Shown here: positions 34,672 to 43,575 of the stretch, piece by piece
Layout of the letters: each line of letters begins with the position of its first letter
How positions within the stretch are numbered: position 1 is the stretch's first letter
Assembly (NCBI GenBank): GCA_017961235.1
Contig: JAGCXQ010000064.1
Location: 1 to 64,000, forward strand
Length of the DNA: 64,000 bases
Direction: 5' to 3'
Source: Clostridiales bacterium
GTDB taxonomy: Bacteria > Bacillota > Clostridia > Saccharofermentanales > Saccharofermentanaceae
Position numbers and translations under genes: made by a program
The notes under the pieces: generated by a model
What the model was told of the DNA's origin: nothing
What the model saw: the letters and a program-made list of their open reading frames with translations, nothing else
Database searches by the model: none

Positions 34672-35898
34672 ATGGCAACACTATGTAAGAACTGTAATCA
34701 TGCGCTGATCTTTGATCCTGCGATCCAGAAGATGCACTGCATGTACTGTGGAAGTGCTTTTCTCGCGGAAGAAGTGGAGTCCGAGGCGAAGAAATACAGA
34801 GAGAATGAGCGCGTCCTGACACGGGGAGAAGTTTACGGAGACGACGAAGTTATCGAGGAATTCCTGGAATGCTATGTCTATACCTGCAGCGAGTGCGGCG
34901 GTGAGATCGTGATCCATGGTTCCGAATCTTCGTCAAAGTGCATCTACTGCGGAAATCCGAATGTCGTTTTCTCCCGCATGACGAAGGAGAAGAGACCGGA
35001 CTATATCATCCCGTTTTCGATCACAAAAGAACAGGCACTGTCCGCGGTCAACCAGGTCGTTTCGAAAGCGGTATTTGCTCCGAAGGAAGTGAAGAACTTT
35101 ACTCCGGAAGATGTGCGCGGGATCTATATTCCTTACTGGATCGTGAACGCGAATCATGAGGAGACGGCGGTCGTCAGGAGCAACAAGAACACAGGTAAAT
35201 ACAAGTACCGCTATTCCGGACGGACGGGAAACATGCATGTGCATAATTTCCCGGTCGATGGCTGCACGATCCTTTCCGATGACAGCAGCATCCGCCTGGA
35301 ACCTTTTGATCTTAGCAGGATGAAGCCCTTTGACGAGGACTATCTTCTGGGATTTTATTCGAACTCTTCGGATATTACTTTTGACGACCTGCAGCTGGCC
35401 ACGATGAAACGTGCCAAGGAGATCTTTGACAAGTCGGTCATTCACGATGTACAGGGTTCTTCTCCGCAAGTTGTCGCGGAGTTCCATGAGACATCGATCC
35501 TTCGTGATTACAAGTACGCGATGTTCCCGGTATGGTTCGTGACCTTCCGCTGCGACGGGCAGCCGCATACTATCCTGATCAATGGCCAGACCGGTAAAGT
35601 CGTCTGCGGTCTTCCGTGGAGAAAGAAACTCTTCTGGGCGGCGACGATCGCAAGCGGTATCGTGGCCAGCGTGGTGACGATCCTTCTTCTGAATGCGATC
35701 ATTAAAGCCGTCGGGTCGAAAGGGATCGGAGAGTATCATTCGAAAAGGGATCCGGCTACGATCATCGGAGATATCGGAATGATCCTTTGCATGAGCCTCC
35801 CGTTTGTCGCGTATGCAAGACTCAGCAAAGTGAAGAAGAACCTGAAACTGACACAGTCCGGAAAGACCTTCCGGTTCGTTAAAAAGAGACAGGAGTAA
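34672..35898 (+). CDS. Double zinc-ribbon membrane protein, copy A
   Basis: 408 residues. Two zinc ribbons are seen: CKNC...CMYC at residues 5-26 and CSEC...CIYC near residues 74-95. A soluble domain of about 200 residues follows (IIPFSITKEQAL...GIYIPYWIVNA...DEDYLLGFYS...KYAMFPVWFVTF), then two C-terminal membrane helices and a basic tail. Proteins like this are sometimes annotated as TFIIB-type zinc-ribbon or 'replication factor Y-like' proteins in Clostridia, without experimental support. The ATG at 34672 is chosen because the paralogue at 36272 starts with the same MATLCKNCNHAL and a ribosome site. It is followed after five bases by a small membrane protein gene, and the pair is duplicated downstream. 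Confidence 0.8.
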   Translation: MATLCKNCNHALIFDPAIQKMHCMYCGSAFLAEEVESEAKKYRENERVLTRGEVYGDDEVIEEFLECYVYTCSECGGEIVIHGSESSSKCIYCGNPNVVFSRMTKEKRPDYIIPFSITKEQALSAVNQVVSKAVFAPKEVKNFTPEDVRGIYIPYWIVNANHEETAVVRSNKNTGKYKYRYSGRTGNMHVHNFPVDGCTILSDDSSIRLEPFDLSRMKPFDEDYLLGFYSNSSDITFDDLQLATMKRAKEIFDKSVIHDVQGSSPQVVAEFHETSILRDYKYAMFPVWFVTFRCDGQPHTILINGQTGKVVCGLPWRKKLFWAATIASGIVASVVTILLLNAIIKAVGSKGIGEYHSKRDPATIIGDIGMILCMSLPFVAYARLSKVKKNLKLTQSGKTFRFVKKRQE

Positions 35899-35903
35899 AG
35901 AAT

Positions 35904-36188
35904 ATGAATGGTCAATTGATTTTGGTTCTGGTTATTGGCATCTGTGCCGGAATCAGCGTAGCCTGCCTGATCGCAGCGTCGCTTCTTACGAAGCGGAACA
36001 TTAGCGGTGACAGCCATGCGGATCCGCGTTTTTTTACCGATGGTATCGCAATTACCGATCGTACGGAGAATCTCGGGATCTATCAGTCCGCGCATCTGGA
36101 ATATCTGAATGCCCATGCTCCGGCAAAAGCACTTTACCCGACCACTCCGGTGGACCAGTCGCAGGTAAGGCGCCCGGAGAAACTGTGA
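35904..36188 (+). CDS. Small single-TM partner protein, copy A
   Basis: 94 residues with one N-terminal membrane helix (about 5-28, LILVLVIGICAGISVACLIAASLL) and a polar C-terminal tail. It shares the plan and the segment RITD / AITDR, followed by SAHLEYLNAHAP versus SRAGYLLYHAP, with the protein at 37507, so it is the copy A member of a duplicated pair. Its position five bases after the zinc-ribbon gene suggests the two proteins act together. Function is unknown. Confidence 0.7.
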   Translation: MNGQLILVLVIGICAGISVACLIAASLLTKRNISGDSHADPRFFTDGIAITDRTENLGIYQSAHLEYLNAHAPAKALYPTTPVDQSQVRRPEKL

Positions 36189-36271
36189 TACGAATTAAAG
36201 CGAACTAGAGGCGGAAATTCTTTTCTAATAGTTTTAGATGAGAAAAACGAAGATAGGGAGGGGGGACCGGA

Positions 36272-37501
36272 ATGGCAACACTTTGTAAGAACTGTAATCA
36301 TGCATTGATCTATGATCCGGGAAAGAAGATGATGCTGTGTGTAGCATGTGGCAGTACTTTTGCAGCGGAACAGGTCGAGTCGGAAGCGAAGAAATACCGC
36401 GAGAACGAGCGGTTGCTGAAGCATAGCGAAGTCTATGGCGAGGAAACGGAAAAGGCAAAGGAAGAGTTCCTCGAGTGCTATGTCTATACCTGCAGTGAAT
36501 GCGGCGGTGAGATCGTGATCCATGGAACAGAGGTCTCGACCCACTGCGTTTACTGTGGAAACCCTACCGTGGTATTTTCCCGTGTGACAAAAGAGAAGAA
36601 GCCGAACTTTATTCTGCCGTTTTCGGTCACTCGCGAGACAGCACTGAACAATATCCGATACAAGATCGGAACCTCGATTTTCGTGCCGAAGGCGGTAAGG
36701 AATTTCCAGCCGGACGATGTGCTGGGGATTTATCTCCCGTTCTGGCTCGTGAATGCGAATTATTACGAGACCTGTGTTGTGAGAAGTGAGGTCGGTAGCG
36801 GTAAGAGCAAAGAGACGAGGTACTGGGGACGTACCGGAAATATAGAGATCAAGGATCTTCCGGTCGATGGATGCAGCATGCTGTCCGATGAGAGCAGTAT
36901 GCGTCTGGAGCCGTTCCCGCTCAAGTCCATGAAGAACTTCGATGAAGACTATCTTCTGGGCTTTTATTCCAATGCTTCGGATATCAATTATAACGAGATG
37001 TATCAGGCTGTCGAGAGCCGTGCCAAAGAGCATTTCGAGGAATCAGTGCTTAAAAATGTAGAGGGCTCTTCTCGTACGATCGACAGAGAAACGCATCAGA
37101 CCTCGATCAAGGATGCCTATAAATACGCGATGTTTCCCGTGTGGTTCGTGACATTCACTTACAAGGGGAAACACAACACTATTCTGGTGAACGGCCGCAC
37201 TGGTAAAGTCGTCTGCGGTCTTCCCTGGCGAAAAGGACTGTTCGCGGCAATGACGCTCGGAATCGGCTCGCTGGTGGCGCTTATGTCCTATTTTTTGTTC
37301 TATGGCATTCTCTCTATCTGTTTACAGACATCTCCCGACTCTGCCGGAGAAAAATTGGGCTCATTTATACTTGCTGTTTTTGTGCTCGCTATCCTCGGTT
37401 TATTTTCCGCAGGGATCAGAAAGATGAGCAGAGTTCTCAAACAGATCAGCAGGACACAGTCATCGGAGACTTTTAACTTCGTAAAGAAGAGAAAGGAGTA
37501 A
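36272..37501 (+). CDS. Double zinc-ribbon membrane protein, copy B
   Basis: 409 residues, paralogous to the protein at 34672 along its whole length. The ribbons are CKNC...CVAC and CSEC...CVYC. The conserved middle (FILPFSVTRETAL, GIYLPFWLVNANYYET, FDEDYLLGFYSNASD, YKYAMFPVWFVTFTY, GKVVCGLPWRKGLF) is well kept and two C-terminal helices follow. The start has GGGAGGGGGGACC in front. It sits six bases before the second small partner gene. Confidence 0.82.
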   Translation: MATLCKNCNHALIYDPGKKMMLCVACGSTFAAEQVESEAKKYRENERLLKHSEVYGEETEKAKEEFLECYVYTCSECGGEIVIHGTEVSTHCVYCGNPTVVFSRVTKEKKPNFILPFSVTRETALNNIRYKIGTSIFVPKAVRNFQPDDVLGIYLPFWLVNANYYETCVVRSEVGSGKSKETRYWGRTGNIEIKDLPVDGCSMLSDESSMRLEPFPLKSMKNFDEDYLLGFYSNASDINYNEMYQAVESRAKEHFEESVLKNVEGSSRTIDRETHQTSIKDAYKYAMFPVWFVTFTYKGKHNTILVNGRTGKVVCGLPWRKGLFAAMTLGIGSLVALMSYFLFYGILSICLQTSPDSAGEKLGSFILAVFVLAILGLFSAGIRKMSRVLKQISRTQSSETFNFVKKRKE

Positions 37502-37506
37502 CGCAT

Positions 37507-38028
37507 ATGGGTATAATTGCTTTTATGTCTCTTCTTTTTGCCGGTGCCCTCGGCTTTGGACTGGCTTTATTTATCATGGCAACGAAACTGGATGAATCGA
37601 ATAACTTCGGTGATTCGGACGGCTTTTCCTTCAATGTGCGTATTACGGATGCGGACAACAAGGTGTCAAGATCAGAGGAATCGAGGGCCGGATATCTTTT
37701 GTATCATGCTCCGAAAAAACCTACTGTTCCGATCGTTCCCAGAAGCGATGATCTGGTAAAGAAGACAAAGGTATTTCATAAAGTTGAAATTCTGAATAAG
37801 GAGACGGAACAGAAAACAAAACCGGCCGCAGGATCTTCCAATCCGAGACGGAGAGTAACGTCTGCCGCCGGATCTTCCAATCCGAGAAGAAGAGTAACAT
37901 CTGCTACCATTTCTGCAGAGCATGCTGATTCTTCCGAGCCGGGCGACAAGATTCCGAATCGGGAAGGGAAGAAGTCTTATCCACCGGTTCCGCGCGGCCC
38001 TGCGATCGTGAATCAGGAGGACGAATAA
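37507..38028 (+). CDS. Small single-TM partner protein, copy B, with repeat tail
   Basis: 173 residues. An N-terminal helix (about 3-26) is followed by a polar tail that is longer than in copy A. The tail contains two identical 13-residue repeats, AAGSSNPRRRVTS, and a proline-rich acidic end. Basic NPRRR clusters could bind nucleic acid or acidic polymers, which is inference only. Confidence 0.7.
   Translation: MGIIAFMSLLFAGALGFGLALFIMATKLDESNNFGDSDGFSFNVRITDADNKVSRSEESRAGYLLYHAPKKPTVPIVPRSDDLVKKTKVFHKVEILNKETEQKTKPAAGSSNPRRRVTSAAGSSNPRRRVTSATISAEHADSSEPGDKIPNREGKKSYPPVPRGPAIVNQEDE
37829..37908 (+). repeat. 39-bp direct repeat in copy B partner gene
   Basis: Two adjacent 39-base units encode the repeated AAGSSNPRRRVTS. 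They differ at a few synonymous bases (CGGAGA versus AGAAGA). Confidence 0.85.
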
Positions 38029-38094
38029 ATCTCGAGTATAAGGGGTTGTTATCTCTCAATCGGATATAATGAAGATGTAACGGAGGGAGTAAAG

Positions 38095-38175
38095 ATGGCA
38101 ACACTATGTAAGAACTGCAGTCACGCCTTGATCTACGATCCTTCTGCTTTCCCGAGATCTTTCCACGATGTATAA
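38095..38175 (+). pseudogene. Truncated third copy of the double zinc-ribbon gene
   Basis: ATGGCAACACTATGTAAGAA and the bases after it match the first 16 codons of the genes at 34672 and 36272 (MATLCKNCSHALIYDP), with a ribosome site GGAGGGAG in front. After codon 16 the sequence diverges at once and stops at 38173-38175, leaving 26 codons. It is the remnant of a third copy, cut off by a deletion; the macro-domain gene starts 37 bases later. Only the first CxxC pair is left, so no folded ribbon is expected. Confidence 0.85.
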
Positions 38176-38211
38176 TAAAATGAATAGACGGAGAAGGAGG
38201 GCAGCGGGGTC

Positions 38212-39396
38212 ATGCCTTTTCGCATAGTTTCAGGTGATATCACGAAACTTCAGGTAGATGCGATCGTGAATGCGGCGAATTCGTCGCTTCTCGGGGGCGG
38301 CGGTGTCGATGGTGCGATCCACCGTGCGGCCGGACCGCGCCTTCTCGAAGAATGCCGGACTCTTCACGGATGTAAGACCGGTGAGGCAAAGGTCACGCTC
38401 GGTTATGATCTTCCCGCAAAATATGTCATCCATACCGTCGGCCCGATATGGCAGGGCGGTAGATACGGCGAAGAGGATCTTCTCCGATCCGCATACAGAA
38501 ATTCCCTTGATCTAGCATCCGAAAAGAACTGTGAATCTGTCGCATTTCCGATGATCTCCGCAGGCGTGTATGGATACCCGAAGGATCAGGCCCTGGAGGT
38601 CGCAGTAAGCACGATCCGCGCATTCCTGGAAGACCATGAGATGGACGTCATGCTCGTGATTTTTGACCGGGGCAGTTTCCGCTTCGATACAGATCTATAT
38701 TCTGATATTTCCGGGTATCTCCGCCAGACGTATGCGGAAGAGCCGCGCTCTGCTCCGCTTCTCGGCGACGTGGCAAAGACTGCTGCTTTTGAAGGAAGCG
38801 CCGGCGCCGGAACCCGCCGTTCAATCTTTTCCCGCTCGAAAAGAACTGCTAAGGCGAACTGTGAGAGTGCGGCAAGAGAAGTACTTGATGAAGAAGCCGC
38901 GCCACAGGAAGTGATGGAGGAAGCTTCTGCTCTCGATAAAAATCTTCCTGTGATGGGTATGCAGGCGGAAGCAATGTACTGCGCATCCGCCATGGCGAAG
39001 GAGGTGCCGGTACAGGCTTCCGCGCCGGATGATCTTGCGGCTGCACTTAAGAACCTCGATGAGAGCTTCTCCCAGGCGCTTCTACGCATGATCGACAGCA
39101 AAGGGATGAAGGATTCCGAATGCTATAAGAAGGCGAATATCGACAGGAAGCTTTTCTCGAAGATCCGGTCAGATGTGAATTACCGCCCGAGCAAGCAGAC
39201 AGTGCTGGCGTTTGCGGTCGCACTGGAACTGGATCTTCCCGAGACGGAAGCATTTCTTAAGAAAGCGGGATTTGCGCTATCGCACTCGAATAGAGCTGAC
39301 GTTATCGTGGAGTATTTTATCGCGAATAGAAACTACGATATGTACCGCATCAACGAAGCGCTTTTCGCATTCGACCAGAATCTGCTCGGTGCATAA
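38212..39396 (+). CDS. Macro-domain protein with C-terminal helical (HTH-like) domain
   Basis: 394 residues. Residues 1-170 are a MacroD-type macro domain: [41 protein letters not shown] and [12 protein letters not shown] bind ADP-ribose, and members remove ADP-ribose or acetyl-ADP-ribose. A variable linker of about 110 residues rich in Ala and Glu follows. Residues about 280-394 form a helical domain ([55 protein letters not shown]) with the look of an XRE-type helix-turn-helix. The fusion may couple ADP-ribose to DNA or partner binding. GAAGGAGGGCAGC precedes the ATG. Confidence 0.88.
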   Translation: MPFRIVSGDITKLQVDAIVNAANSSLLGGGGVDGAIHRAAGPRLLEECRTLHGCKTGEAKVTLGYDLPAKYVIHTVGPIWQGGRYGEEDLLRSAYRNSLDLASEKNCESVAFPMISAGVYGYPKDQALEVAVSTIRAFLEDHEMDVMLVIFDRGSFRFDTDLYSDISGYLRQTYAEEPRSAPLLGDVAKTAAFEGSAGAGTRRSIFSRSKRTAKANCESAAREVLDEEAAPQEVMEEASALDKNLPVMGMQAEAMYCASAMAKEVPVQASAPDDLAAALKNLDESFSQALLRMIDSKGMKDSECYKKANIDRKLFSKIRSDVNYRPSKQTVLAFAVALELDLPETEAFLKKAGFALSHSNRADVIVEYFIANRNYDMYRINEALFAFDQNLLGA

Positions 39397-39465
39397 AACA
39401 GAAATACCGGCCGGAAGAAGATCCGGTCTGTGAAATAAAAACTAAATACCAGGAGGAGAATGACC

Positions 39466-40896
39466 ATGGCAAAGACGTTAGAGGACATTCAGAAGATCAT
39501 CAGCGAGATGGGTATCGAGATGATCGATTTTAAGCTCACCGATATCGACGGAAGATGGAGACATCTTTCGATCCCGGCAGAGAGACTTACCGAGAGTACG
39601 ATGCAGCAGGGTATCGGTTTTGACGGAAGTAATTACGGGTATGCACCCGTCGAAAACTCCGACATGGTCTTTATTCCTGTCCTGGATTCCGCAGTCGTGG
39701 ACCGCTATTGCGGCGTACCGACGCTCTCAATGATCGGTGATGTAAAGGTCATCGCTCTTCCCGAAAACAAACCATTTGACCAGTATCCGAGAAACGTCGC
39801 GATCCGCGCACTCGAATATATGAAAGAGACCGGGGTCGCGGATCAAATGATCATCGGACCGGAGTATGAATTCTACATCTTCGATGACGTCCGCTATAAG
39901 ACGAACTACTACGATATGTCCGCAAGCATCTATACCTCACAGGCACACTATGCATCCGGCGACGATACGAATAATAACGGATTCCAGGTGATGGCAGGTG
40001 CGGGTTACCACAACAGCCTTCCGACCGATATCCGAAATGACCTCCGTTCGTCTATGTGCCTGTCCATGAAAGAGTGGGGCATCGGCGTGAAGTACCATCA
40101 TCCGGAGGTCGGCGGTTCCGGCCAGATGGAGATCGAGGTCGAGCTCGGCGATATGCTGAAACTTGCCGATGACACGATGTCCGCGAAGTATGTTATTAAG
40201 AATGAAGCGATGCTCGAGGGCGCGACCGCGACCTTTATGCCGAAGCCCCTGGCAGAAGAAGCAGGCTCCGGCATGCACGTACATATGCTGCTCCTAAAAG
40301 ACGGGAAACCGGTCTTCTATGATGCCGAGGGATATGCGCAGTTAAGTGAGACGGCCCACTTCTTCATGGGCGGACTTCTGAAGCACGCCAGATCCATCTG
40401 CGCGATCACGAATCCTTCGACCAATTCCTATAAGCGCCTGATCCCGGGCTACGAGGCGCCGGTCACGATCGGCTATGCGATGAGCAACCGCTCTGCCGTT
40501 ATCCGTATTCCTGCCTATGCAAAAACACCGGAGACCAAGCGTTTCGAGCTTAGAAATCCGGACGCGACATGTAATCCGTACTATGCATATGCCGCGATCC
40601 TGATGGCAGGACTTGACGGTATCAAGAATAAGATCGACCCACATGCAAACGGCTGGGGTCCGTATGACTGTAATCTCTATACACTCTCTGATGAAGAGAA
40701 GGCGAAGCTTACCGGCCTTCCGGCATCCCTCGATGAAGCGATCCGTGCACTTGAGGAAGATCACGACTACTTAACTGCGGGCGGCGTCTTCCCGGAGAGA
40801 CTTCTGAAGCAGCTGATCGAGAGAAATAAAAAGGCGGCAGCAAAGATCAACAAACTACCGCACCCGATGGAGTTTGCGATGTACTATGATCTTTAA
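39466..40896 (+). CDS. glnA: Glutamine synthetase, type I
   Basis: 476 residues. It makes glutamine from glutamate, ammonia and ATP. Seen: the N-terminal beta-grasp ending GIGFDGSNYGYAPVENSDMVFIPV, the ATP/metal site GPEYEFYIF, the glutamate site AGSGMHVHMLLL, NPSTNSYKRLIPGYEAPV, and NRSAVIRIPAY. A tyrosine in NLYTLSDEEK lies where enteric enzymes have the adenylylated NLYDLP tyrosine. The ATG at 39466 is nine bases after AGGAGG; an ATG at 39460 is too close to it. The stop codon lies inside an inverted repeat. No GlnR-like repressor or PII gene is next to it. Confidence 0.95.
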   Translation: MAKTLEDIQKIISEMGIEMIDFKLTDIDGRWRHLSIPAERLTESTMQQGIGFDGSNYGYAPVENSDMVFIPVLDSAVVDRYCGVPTLSMIGDVKVIALPENKPFDQYPRNVAIRALEYMKETGVADQMIIGPEYEFYIFDDVRYKTNYYDMSASIYTSQAHYASGDDTNNNGFQVMAGAGYHNSLPTDIRNDLRSSMCLSMKEWGIGVKYHHPEVGGSGQMEIEVELGDMLKLADDTMSAKYVIKNEAMLEGATATFMPKPLAEEAGSGMHVHMLLLKDGKPVFYDAEGYAQLSETAHFFMGGLLKHARSICAITNPSTNSYKRLIPGYEAPVTIGYAMSNRSAVIRIPAYAKTPETKRFELRNPDATCNPYYAYAAILMAGLDGIKNKIDPHANGWGPYDCNLYTLSDEEKAKLTGLPASLDEAIRALEEDHDYLTAGGVFPERLLKQLIERNKKAAAKINKLPHPMEFAMYYDL

Positions 40897-41013
40897 GAAT
40901 AAGTTTTGCTCGCTGGTCCTCGGCCTGCGGCCTGCGGAGGCTTCGCAAAATCTTATTCTTAAAGATGCGTGGAGGGCGGAGGCTTCGCGAAATCTTATTC
41001 TTAAAGATACGTG
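40889..41013 (+). repeat. Inverted and direct repeats downstream of glnA
   Basis: CTTTAAGAATAAG-TTTTGC (40891-40909, containing the glnA stop) is an inverted partner of GCAAAATCTTATTCTTAAAG (40945-40964). The latter recurs directly at 40987-41006 within a 37-base direct repeat that begins GGAGGCTTCGC (40936-40972 and 40977-41013). The stem can act as transcript end or stabiliser for glnA mRNA. No T-run follows. Confidence 0.8.
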
Positions 41014-41062
41014 GGGTGGGGGCTGAGTGATTCTGCTCTTTATAGATCCTGATGTTGTTTTG

Positions 41063-41138
41063 AAACTGCAAAATAGTTTTTGATGTGCTTTTGGCGGGTG
41101 CTTGCCCGTGTCTGGTGCAAGAAGCTATTTTGCAGTTT
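41063..41138 (+). promoter_or_regulatory. Structured 5' region with 14-bp perfect inverted repeat
   Basis: AAACTGCAAAATAG (41063-41076) is perfectly complementary to CTATTTTGCAGTTT (41125-41138). The 48-base loop holds an inner hairpin, CGGGTGC-TT-GCCCG. It lies 76 bases before the GGDEF-EAL gene and has no T-run. It may be a terminator for the upstream side, a protein site or a structured leader. The rest of the 318-base spacer 40897-41214 holds only the repeats and promoter-like AT-rich sequence. Confidence 0.55.
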
Positions 41139-41214
41139 ATTCATAGTATGGTCATTTTTCGCTAGTAGAATAATAGTGATTATACTTGCGCGTCTGTACC
41201 AATGGGGGGAAGAT

Positions 41215-43497
41215 ATGAGATACGCATTTGCCGGACTTTACATAGTGATGGTACTTGCCATATTGGCATGTATGAGTGTGGCCAAAAGCTCTTATCGAAA
41301 GATCAAGGGCGCCGTACTTATGCTTCTTACCATGCTGATCCCGCCGATGATCGGTAACATGATCATTATCCTTTCCACAGCCAAGATCCCGGCAACGATC
41401 GGGTGTTATATCTACTTTATCGGCATGGATTCTTTTATCATGGCGCTTCTGCATTTCACATTCGAATATTGTGTGATCTCCTGGCCTAGTAAGATCCCGC
41501 GCTATCTGGTGCATGCCGTGCTTACGATTGATGTGATCCAGTATGCGATGAATCCGATCTTCGGTCATGCTTTTGATACAGAGGCGATCCAGGTGGACGG
41601 AAGACCTTATTACCGTGTGATCCCGTACTTGGGCCAGACGTATCACCGTGTAATTGTTTATGGAATCTTCGCTGCTGTGCTTGTGATCTTCCTTATTAAG
41701 ATGATCCGCTCTGCCCGTGTGTATATGGAGCGCTATTTCGTGATCCTGATCACTCTGGTTCTGACCGGCGGATGGCAGAGTTACTATATTTTCTCCAGAA
41801 CACCGGTCGAGAAGTCTATGGCTGGATACGGTATCTTCGGACTTTTGATCTTTTACTTTGCACTCTACTACCGCCCGCTGACGCTTCTGGACCGTCTCCT
41901 GGCGAACATGGCATCGGATATGCCGGATGCGATCTTCTTCTATGATGCGGATGGGCGATGCATCTGGGCGAATAAGCCTGCGATCGAACTTGTAGGCCTG
42001 AAGGACGATAAGTTCGATAGATCTCCCGAATTACTTCAGAAAAAGTTCGGGGACAAGTATGATGTTTCTGATTCGGAGTGGTCCGGCGTAAAGACCGTAG
42101 GCTGCGGCTCGAAAGCTTCGTATTATTTTCAGGCGAAGAGAACCGTACGCGATGAGAAAGGCCACGTCACCGGATCCTTCCTTACGATCCGCGATATCAC
42201 GGCAGAGCAGAAACTGCTCCAGCAGGAGAGATATAATGCTACGCACGATAGCCTCACGGATCTTTTTACCAAGGAATTCCTGTTCGACAGCATCCGTAAA
42301 AAGATCGATGAGAATCCGGATCAGGACTATATGGTCCACTATATCGACATCCTTAACTTTAAGCTGATCAACGACGTTTTCGGTACGGAGTTCGGCGACC
42401 GCACGCTGAAGAAACTTGCTACGTTCTTAAGAGACCATGTTCCATCTGACGGAGTTTTCGGAAGGATCGGTGGAGATACTTTCGGTGTACTGGTTCCGAA
42501 GGAAGCCTTTGATGAGAAGAAACTGGAAGAAGACCTGAATGCTTTTACTATGAACGAAGGTCCGCTGGAGCATCACATCGTGATCCATGTGGGTGTGTAT
42601 GAAGTCGTCGAGCGGGATATGGAGATCTCCTTCATGTTTGACAGAGCGCTCCTGGCGATGAGCACGATCGAGGATGAGTATCAGACGCATGTCGCATTTT
42701 ACGATGAGAAGATCCGAAATGATGTTCTGTGGGCACAGCATATTTCCGCCCAGCTGAAAGAAGCACTTAGGAAAAGAAATGTGGTTCCGTACCTTCAGCC
42801 GATCGTGGATACGGATGGTAATATTGTTGGTGCGGAAGCCCTGGCCAGATGGATCCATCCGCATGACGGTTTCCTGCCGCCGTCGGATTTTATCCCGGTA
42901 TTCGAGAAGAACGGCATGATCGTCGAGATCGACCGTTACATGTGGCGCTGTGCCTGTGAGATCCTTTCCGAGTGGGAGAAGCAGGGAAGAGACCTCTTCA
43001 TCTCCGTGAATATTTCTCCGAAGGATTTCTACTTCATGGATGTTGCTTCCGAGATAAAAGACCTGGTCAAGGAGTTTGATCTTGATCCTTCCAAGCTTCG
43101 TATCGAGATCACGGAGACTGTCATGATGACGGATGTCGAGAACAGAATGAAGGTGCTGGATGATCTTCGAAACGAAGGATTCATCGTGGAGATGGACGAC
43201 TTCGGATCCGGATATTCCTCCTTGAACCTTCTGAAAGATATGCCGGTCGACGTCCTGAAGATCGACATGCGTTTCCTGACTTCCAATTCGGACGATGTGA
43301 AGGCAAGAACGATCCTTCAGAACATCATCAACCTGTCAAAGGACCTCGGTATGTTCTCGCTTACAGAAGGCGTCGAGACGAAAAAACAGCTCGAGATGCT
43401 TTCGGATATGGGATGTAAGCTTTTCCAGGGATACTACTTCGCCAAGCCCTTGCCGCTCAATGAATTTGATTCACTGCTTGCGTCTTGGTCAGCATAG
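41215..43497 (+). CDS. 7TM-PAS-GGDEF-EAL c-di-GMP phosphodiesterase-type receptor
   Basis: 760 residues. Residues 1-230 hold about seven membrane helices, then a PAS domain (MPDAIFFYDADGRCIWANKPAIELVG), a GGDEF domain (residues about 335-495) and an EAL domain (about 510-760). The GGDEF active site reads RIGGDTFGV: the catalytic glutamate is threonine, so cyclase activity is unlikely. The EAL domain keeps EALARW, NISPKD, EITE, DDFGSGYSS, LKIDMRF and EGVET, so it should hydrolyse c-di-GMP. The degenerate GGDEF may sense GTP. The ATG at 41215 with GGGGGGAAG is chosen over longer starts. No partner cyclase is in the window. Confidence 0.92.
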   Translation: MRYAFAGLYIVMVLAILACMSVAKSSYRKIKGAVLMLLTMLIPPMIGNMIIILSTAKIPATIGCYIYFIGMDSFIMALLHFTFEYCVISWPSKIPRYLVHAVLTIDVIQYAMNPIFGHAFDTEAIQVDGRPYYRVIPYLGQTYHRVIVYGIFAAVLVIFLIKMIRSARVYMERYFVILITLVLTGGWQSYYIFSRTPVEKSMAGYGIFGLLIFYFALYYRPLTLLDRLLANMASDMPDAIFFYDADGRCIWANKPAIELVGLKDDKFDRSPELLQKKFGDKYDVSDSEWSGVKTVGCGSKASYYFQAKRTVRDEKGHVTGSFLTIRDITAEQKLLQQERYNATHDSLTDLFTKEFLFDSIRKKIDENPDQDYMVHYIDILNFKLINDVFGTEFGDRTLKKLATFLRDHVPSDGVFGRIGGDTFGVLVPKEAFDEKKLEEDLNAFTMNEGPLEHHIVIHVGVYEVVERDMEISFMFDRALLAMSTIEDEYQTHVAFYDEKIRNDVLWAQHISAQLKEALRKRNVVPYLQPIVDTDGNIVGAEALARWIHPHDGFLPPSDFIPVFEKNGMIVEIDRYMWRCACEILSEWEKQGRDLFISVNISPKDFYFMDVASEIKDLVKEFDLDPSKLRIEITETVMMTDVENRMKVLDDLRNEGFIVEMDDFGSGYSSLNLLKDMPVDVLKIDMRFLTSNSDDVKARTILQNIINLSKDLGMFSLTEGVETKKQLEMLSDMGCKLFQGYYFAKPLPLNEFDSLLASWSA

Positions 43498-43520
43498 AAC
43501 AGATGAGGATATAGTACGAA

Positions 43521-43549
43521 AAGTGGCGCTCCTTGGGGCGCCATTTTTA
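43521..43549. terminator. Bidirectional terminator between the GGDEF-EAL gene and ddl
   Basis: TGGCGC and GCGCCA form a stem around TCCTTGGG, with AAAAG before and TTTTT after, between two converging genes. Confidence 0.8.
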
Positions 43550-43575
43550 TGTTCTTGATCAGATTAGGATCTTAC

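Noticed and set aside
41040..41214. c-di-GMP riboswitch before the GGDEF-EAL gene
   Set aside because: The conserved CACGCACAGGGCAAACC-type core of the GEMM class is not present.
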